24,415 nucleotides of DNA, taken from contig JAUIAA010000003.1 in NCBI GenBank assembly GCA_030425715.1, positions 1-24,415 of the forward strand, read 5' to 3'. The translations under genes and the position numbers were made by a program. The DNA is from Bacteroidia bacterium. GTDB lineage: Bacteria > Bacteroidota > Bacteroidia > Flavobacteriales > Flavobacteriaceae. Below the pieces are notes generated by a model that worked only from the letters and a program-made list of their open reading frames with translations, ran no database searches and was not told where the DNA came from. Positions 20,388 to 24,415 of the stretch are shown here, in pieces. Numbering within the stretch: the stretch's first letter is position 1; each line of letters begins with the position of its first letter.

Positions 20388-21179
20388 ATGAAATTTAGAT
20401 GGGTTATTTTATTGGTTTTATTAAGTCACTTGGCTTGGTCGCAAACTAAAGAAGTAAATAACAATATAATTAAGGTGTTAAGTTTTAATATTTTACATGG
20501 TGCCACCACCCAAGGAAATTTTGATTTGGATGTGTTGGCCAAGGTAATTAAAGATGCAAATCCAGACTTTGTAGCCTTACAAGAAGTGGATTTTAAAACC
20601 AATCGCGCCAAAAAATATGATTTGGTAACTGAATTAGGTTGGAGAACCAAAATGTCGCCTCTTTTTGCAAGAGCTATGTATTTTGATGGAGGGGAATATG
20701 GCGAGGGTGTTTTAACCAAATACTCGATGGTTAAAAGTAAAAATTTTGCTTTGCCCTACACCCAAGGAAATGAACCCAGAGCAGCCTTACAAACCATAGT
20801 AGCATTACCAACCAAAGATACTATTGCGTTTATAGGTACGCATTTAGACCATTTAGAAGATCCTAAAGATAGAATATCTCAAGCTAAAAAGTTGAATGAG
20901 ATTGGACATAAAAGTGTATATCCTACCATATTGGCAGGAGATTTAAATGATGTACCCCAAAGCGATGCAATTTCTATTTTAGAACAATTTTGGACAAGTG
21001 CTTACAACAAATCTAAACCAAAGGCTACTTACCCTTCTACCCAACCAAATAGCAAGATTGACTACGTAATGTATTATCCCAAAAATCGTTGGAAGGTATT
21101 AAAACGTGAAGTGATTTGTGATACCATTGCCTCTGATCATTGTGCTTATTTGGTAACTTTAGAATTATTGGCTAAGTAA
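20388..21179 (+). CDS. Secreted endonuclease/exonuclease/phosphatase-family protein
   Basis: A 263-residue metal-dependent phosphohydrolase with a signal peptide (MKFRWVILLVLLSHLAWSQ). EEP motifs are in order: LSFNILHG (Asn of the active site), FVALQEVD (catalytic Glu), IGTHLDHLED, ILAGDLNDVP (Asp/Asn), KIDYVMYYP and SDHCAYLVT (Asp-His pair at the end). All active-site residues are present. Family members hydrolyse phosphodiesters or phosphate esters of nucleic acids, sphingomyelin or inositol lipids; the substrate cannot be told. It is 12 bp behind trpS, and a strong terminator stands 108 bp after its stop. Confidence 0.87.
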   Translation: MKFRWVILLVLLSHLAWSQTKEVNNNIIKVLSFNILHGATTQGNFDLDVLAKVIKDANPDFVALQEVDFKTNRAKKYDLVTELGWRTKMSPLFARAMYFDGGEYGEGVLTKYSMVKSKNFALPYTQGNEPRAALQTIVALPTKDTIAFIGTHLDHLEDPKDRISQAKKLNEIGHKSVYPTILAGDLNDVPQSDAISILEQFWTSAYNKSKPKATYPSTQPNSKIDYVMYYPKNRWKVLKREVICDTIASDHCAYLVTLELLAK

Positions 21180-21286
21180 ATCTTTTTGATTTAATTGAGT
21201 TGTTTAGAATTAATTGTTCTTAATAGCTACAATAATTAGTGATGTTATTAAAACAAATATGTTATAAAATGGAATAAGGATAAATA

Positions 21287-21316
21287 AAAATAGCGACAAT
21301 TTAATGTCGCTATTTT
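21287..21316. terminator. Bidirectional terminator between convergent genes
   Basis: AAAATAGCGACA (21287-21298) and TGTCGCTATTTT (21305-21316) are perfect 12-bp arms around a 6-nt loop, with A-run and T-run at the ends, so it can end transcription on both strands, of the EEP gene and of the minus-strand gene ending at 21377. Confidence 0.9.
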
Positions 21317-21376
21317 ATAGGCACTTTAAAATAGTAGCGGTAATAAATTACCCTATTTTTAAGGGAATTTTTCTAT

Positions 21377-21790
21377 TTAAACACCTCCTTTGAGTGCAGT
21401 TTGCCATTTTTCAAGCTCTTCCCATTGCCCTTCATCAGCAAGTCTGGCTTGGGCAGACCAAGTTAATGGACGATGCGCCGAAAATGCAGGACCACCATCT
21501 AACAATACTTTTTGTAACTCTGCATTAGATGTTAATGCCAACTGATGATAGTTGTATATACCATCCTTGTTTAAAAGCGCTTCAATTTTCTCACCAATTC
21601 CTTCAATTTTGGTAAGGTCTTCTTTATAGTTATTCGGCTTTTCTTCTGTTACCTTTGTGCCACCAAATAATTGGTGTAATAACCATCCTAAAATTAAACC
21701 TAATAGAAATGCGGCTAATAGCCAAAGGAACCATGGCCAAAATAAATCTGAGCCATCACATGCCGTGGTGTTTATTTGTAAAAATTTCAT
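21377..21790 (-). CDS. Membrane-anchored helix-hairpin-helix protein
   Basis: A 137-residue protein. Residues about 17-43 (WPWFLWLLAAFLLGLILGWL) form one membrane helix. The soluble part contains DLTKIEGIGEKIEALLNKDG and a following GI-type turn, a helix-hairpin-helix of the kind called DUF4332/flap-endonuclease-like, which often contacts DNA non-specifically. A second part (WSAQARLADEGQWEELEKWQ) is common to such Bacteroidota proteins. The partner 15 bp upstream is an OmpA-domain protein with a membrane anchor, a pairing common in this group. The function is unknown. Confidence 0.75.
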   Translation of the reverse strand: MKFLQINTTACDGSDLFWPWFLWLLAAFLLGLILGWLLHQLFGGTKVTEEKPNNYKEDLTKIEGIGEKIEALLNKDGIYNYHQLALTSNAELQKVLLDGGPAFSAHRPLTWSAQARLADEGQWEELEKWQTALKGGV

Positions 21791-21805
21791 AATATAAAAG
21801 TTTGT

Positions 21806-22585
21806 TTAGTTTTTGTCTATAATTTTAATTTCAACCCGTCTGTTTTTTCTTTTTCCATCTGGGCTAGTATTATCAGCCATTGGGCTTGATTTTCCTTTAG
21901 AATCAACTTGAATTTGAGACTCATCCACACCTAATTCGGTTAAATGAGATTTAAACTCATTGGCTCTTTTTAAACCTAGCTCTAAATTGTATTCATCTGT
22001 TCCATCAGAATCGGTATGACCAGTAATGATAATATTATCTTTAGAGTCTTTTAAAAATTGAGCCAATTCAGCAAAATAAGCATCTATATTGGCTTTTTTT
22101 ACTTCATGGTCACTATCATAATGGTAAAATACAACCGTTTTGTCTAGGTGTTCCATAATTTCACTACTTCTTGTAACCCATTTAAATCTTGATTCATGCA
22201 TGAGATTTTTTTTCGTCTCTTCACAATCACCAGCTTTTCGAGCATCAATTTCTATTTGATCCAAACTAACTTCTGGTTGAAATAGTGCGGCTACTTTTTT
22301 GGCTCTTTCTATACCAAGGCTTTCTGCCTCACCATTAAAATAAGGGCCAACTATAAGTAGTTTTTTGTTGGGTGTTTTAAGCGCAACAATTTCAGATTTT
22401 TTTTCTACCCATAAATCGTTCGTAATAGGTTCGTTTGAAGCACAGTCAAAAATAAGAGGACCATACTGAGCGGTAATAATTTCTTCCTTCTCGCAACAAG
22501 CAATATTGCTTTTATACCAGCCCCAACTTAGCCAGGCCAATAGCAAAAAGAGAAGAAAAATGATAAAAGCTAAGATCTTTTTCAT
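21806..22585 (-). CDS. Membrane-anchored OmpA-domain protein
   Basis: A 259-residue protein. Residues 5-23 form a hydrophobic N-terminal anchor (LAFIIFLLFLLLAWLSWGW) without a lipobox, and Cys-Cys stands at about 30. The C-terminal half (about 150-256) is an OmpA-like peptidoglycan-binding domain: IIITGHTDSDGTDEYNLELG, RANEFKSHLTELGV, the SKGKSSPMADN motif and GKRKNRRVEIKI, with the diaminopimelate-binding Asp and Arg residues in place. The middle part (about 40-130) has a repeat-like BON-type look (IERAKKVAALFQPE). It is the first gene of a two-gene operon with the HhH protein, and probably tethers the inner membrane to the cell wall. The 181-bp upstream spacer shows a weak TTTG-N21-TATATTTC promoter. 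Confidence 0.85.
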   Translation of the reverse strand: MKKILAFIIFLLFLLLAWLSWGWYKSNIACCEKEEIITAQYGPLIFDCASNEPITNDLWVEKKSEIVALKTPNKKLLIVGPYFNGEAESLGIERAKKVAALFQPEVSLDQIEIDARKAGDCEETKKNLMHESRFKWVTRSSEIMEHLDKTVVFYHYDSDHEVKKANIDAYFAELAQFLKDSKDNIIITGHTDSDGTDEYNLELGLKRANEFKSHLTELGVDESQIQVDSKGKSSPMADNTSPDGKRKNRRVEIKIIDKN

Positions 22586-22766
22586 TTTTTAAAATTTAAG
22601 GTTAATAGTTAATTAAAGGGAAATATACTAAATTATTTATTAAAATTACAAATTACTTAATCGTTGTAATTAATAATTGCATACTTTTCTAATCAAAAGG
22701 AAAGTAATTTAAAATGGCAATTTTTGTATAATAAGCACTAGATCTTTAATTGAATATTTTAGATTT

Positions 22767-23804
22767 TTATGGGGCTGGGTTCGGTTGTAACTCATGTAAT
22801 GCATCAATTTTTTGTAAGGTTTCTGCACTCAAATCAAAGTCGATGCTACTGATGTTTTCTTTTAGTTGATTTAAATTGGTAGCACCAATAATATTACTAG
22901 TAACAAATGGTCTTTGATTTACAAATGCCAAACTCAATTGTGCTAAAGACATATTGAGGTCTTGCGCTAATTCATAATATTTTTTGGTTAAAAATTCTGA
23001 TTGTGGGTTGCTATACCTAGCATATTGAGGAAATAATTTTAAACGAGAGTTTTCTGGTACTTTACCATCCAAATATTTTCCGCTTAAAACACCAAATGCT
23101 AGTGGTGAATAAGCTAGCAATCCAACATTTTCTCTTAAGCCAACTTCCGATAAATTTATTTCATAAGTTCTGTTTAGAAGAGAGTAGGGGTTTTGAATGG
23201 TCTTGCAACGCGTAAGTTTATGCTGATTACTTTCAGAAAGATGACGCATTACCCCCCAAGATGTTTCGTTGGAAAGTCCGTAATGACGAATTTTTCCTGC
23301 TTTTACCAATCCATCTAAAGTATGTACCACTTCAAGTATATTATCTTCCCATTCTTCCTTTAAATCATGGTTAAAATTTCTTTGTCCAAAATAGTTTGCA
23401 TTTCTATCTGGCCAATGCAATTGATATAAATCTAAATAATCAGTTTGTAATCTTTGCAAACTTTTTTCTAAAGCATCATGAATAACGGATTTTGAAAAAC
23501 CCAAATTATCACGTAAATAGGTAAAATATGGATTTGGACCAGTTATTTTACTCGCAATTACAAAGTCCTCTCTTTTTTGATGTGTTAGCCAAGTACCAAT
23601 AAACTGCTCTGTTTTTCCTTGAGTTTCTGCCTTGCCAGGAACTGGGTACATCTCGGCGGTATCTATAAAATTGACGCCTTGGCTTACCGCATAATTGAGT
23701 TGTTCATGCGCTTCGGTTTCGGTGTTTTGTTGTCCGAAAGTCATAGTACCTAAACAAATTTTACTAACTTTTATAGTTGTATTGGGAATTGTAGTGTATT
23801 TCAT
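22767..23804 (-). CDS. NADP(H)-dependent aldo/keto reductase (Tas-like)
   Basis: A 345-residue TIM-barrel oxidoreductase that reduces aldehydes or ketones with NADPH. The catalytic tetrad is complete: Asp48 and Tyr53 in NFIDTAEMYP, Lys86 in FVIASKITGP, and His130 in DLYQLHWPDRN. ICLGTMTFGQQNTETEAHEQ and the C-terminal NIIGATNLNQLKENI (phosphate-binding region) are hallmarks of the Tas/YajO-like branch. The natural substrate is unknown. It lies between the pgk terminator and the OmpA gene; a palindrome precedes its start. Confidence 0.92.
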   Translation of the reverse strand: MKYTTIPNTTIKVSKICLGTMTFGQQNTETEAHEQLNYAVSQGVNFIDTAEMYPVPGKAETQGKTEQFIGTWLTHQKREDFVIASKITGPNPYFTYLRDNLGFSKSVIHDALEKSLQRLQTDYLDLYQLHWPDRNANYFGQRNFNHDLKEEWEDNILEVVHTLDGLVKAGKIRHYGLSNETSWGVMRHLSESNQHKLTRCKTIQNPYSLLNRTYEINLSEVGLRENVGLLAYSPLAFGVLSGKYLDGKVPENSRLKLFPQYARYSNPQSEFLTKKYYELAQDLNMSLAQLSLAFVNQRPFVTSNIIGATNLNQLKENISSIDFDLSAETLQKIDALHELQPNPAP

Positions 23805-23818
23805 AAAGCGTATTTTAA

Positions 23819-23836
23819 AATGTTGTATGCAACATT
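23819..23836. promoter_or_regulatory. Palindrome in the aldo/keto reductase upstream region
   Basis: AATGTTG (23819-23825) and CAACATT (23830-23836) are perfect 7-bp arms around TATG, 15 bp before the ATG. On the minus strand a TAATGTTG overlaps it as a near -7 box. It could be an operator; no regulator gene is nearby. Confidence 0.45.
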
Positions 23837-23876
23837 AGCGTGTAAAATAGAAACAATGCTTTTAAAGCAAAAAGAA

Positions 23877-23902
23877 AAGATTCTCACAAAAGTGAAAATC
23901 TT
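23877..23902 (-). terminator. Rho-independent terminator of pgk
   Basis: The minus-strand hairpin has stems AAGATTTTCAC and GTGAGAATCTT (one mismatch in 11) around a TTTT loop, followed by TTCTTTTT. It begins 8 nt after the pgk stop. Confidence 0.8.
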
Positions 23903-23910
23903 TTTTAGTA

Positions 23911-24415
23911 TTATTTTAAAATGGCTTCAATACCAGGTAAAGATTTACCTTCTAACATTTCTAACATGGCACCGCCACCTGTAGAAATATAGCTCATTTT
24001 ATCAGCCAATTTAAATTGTTTAACAGCAGCTACAGAATCACCGCCACCTACTAGTGAAAAAGCACCATCTGCGGTAGCATCTGCAATTGCATTACCTATT
24101 TCAATAGTTCCTTTACGGAATTTTTCCATTTCAAACACCCCAACAGGGCCATTCCAAAGTATGGTTTTTGACTCTGCAATTATAAAAGAAAATCCAACAT
24201 TGGTTTTTGGACCAGCATCTAAACCTTGCCAACCATCTGGAATATCATTCGCAGGAAATATTTGGGTATTTGCGGTTTCGCTAAAAGCATCCGCAGCAAT
24301 GACATCTATTGGTAAATGAATTCGTGTATTTTTTTGTTTTGCCAAGTTTAAAATATCTTGTGCAACTTGTAATTTATCATCTTCAACAATAGAATCTCCA
24401 ATTTTACAAGTTGCA
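23911..24415 (-). CDS. pgk: Phosphoglycerate kinase, N-terminal part outside the window
   Basis: A glycolytic enzyme that transfers phosphate between 1,3-bisphosphoglycerate and ADP. The reading frame stays open to the right window edge, so 167 residues of the C-terminal, nucleotide-binding domain are seen; the codon read as a start at 24345 is an internal Leu. Seen: IHLPIDVIAADAF, PDGWQGLDAGPKTN (the loop before the active site), TILWNGPVGVFEMEKFRKGT (adenine pocket) and the C-terminal FSLVGGGDSVAAVKQ and SYISTGGGAMLEMLEGKSLPG (the glycine-rich phosphate loop). The sequence is typical and undamaged. Confidence 0.96.
   Translation of the reverse strand, partial: ATCKIGDSIVEDDKLQVAQDILNLAKQKNTRIHLPIDVIAADAFSETANTQIFPANDIPDGWQGLDAGPKTNVGFSFIIAESKTILWNGPVGVFEMEKFRKGTIEIGNAIADATADGAFSLVGGGDSVAAVKQFKLADKMSYISTGGGAMLEMLEGKSLPGIEAILK

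Overview
The window reads as chromosomal DNA from a low-GC member of the Bacteroidota, most likely a Flavobacteriaceae bacterium. The evidence is the AT-rich composition, the repeated Bacteroidota-type promoter pattern (TTTG, 19-21 nt, TAnnTTTG), the scarcity of Shine-Dalgarno sequences, and many proteins of flavobacterial type (DUF2024, Cys-tailed MarR, TIGR01777, delta-prime, DASH-style UV-repair neighbours). No rRNA, tRNA, CRISPR array, transposase or integrase was seen.

Layout. (1) 1-953: 3' part of holB (DNA polymerase III delta-prime). (2) About 1.1-13.3 kb: an accessory region of mostly single, unrelated genes in loose, repeat-bearing spacers: an autoinhibited Fic AMPylase, a decayed ArsR regulator overlapping a VOC-fold protein, a flavodoxin-fold oxidoreductase, a CPBP protease, a divergent cupin/TetR pair, an RraA-like aldolase, DUF2200, DUF3995, an ANT(6)-like streptomycin adenylyltransferase, a short MscS channel, an SdpR-SdpI-hydrolase operon, and two lipoprotein genes followed by a frameshifted gene. 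Between 3.1 and 8.2 kb the gene boundaries carry related hairpin-forming elements, two of them nearly identical over about 60 bp. They resemble the recombination sites of mobile gene cassettes. (3) 13.4-15.9 kb: a compact plus-strand run (NAD-binding epimerase-like protein, DoxX, TIGR01777 protein, pyrimidine-dimer glycosylase). (4) 16.0-17.5 kb: a probable redox operon (CxxC mini-thioredoxin, DUF2024, a MarR regulator with a four-Cys tail, a 4Fe-4S mono-cluster protein) behind a promoter that contains a 19-bp palindrome. (5) 17.5-24.4 kb: housekeeping genes in both orientations: hemolysin III-like protein, PlsC acyltransferase, GlsB-like protein, trpS, a secreted EEP phosphohydrolase, a membrane-anchored helix-hairpin-helix protein with an OmpA-domain partner, an aldo/keto reductase and the 3' part of pgk.

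Most notable are the cassette-like boundary elements of the accessory region, the regulatory palindromes placed exactly on promoters (cupin/TetR, SdpR, MarR operon), and three traces of gene decay (ArsR remnant, membrane-protein remnant, poly-A frameshift).
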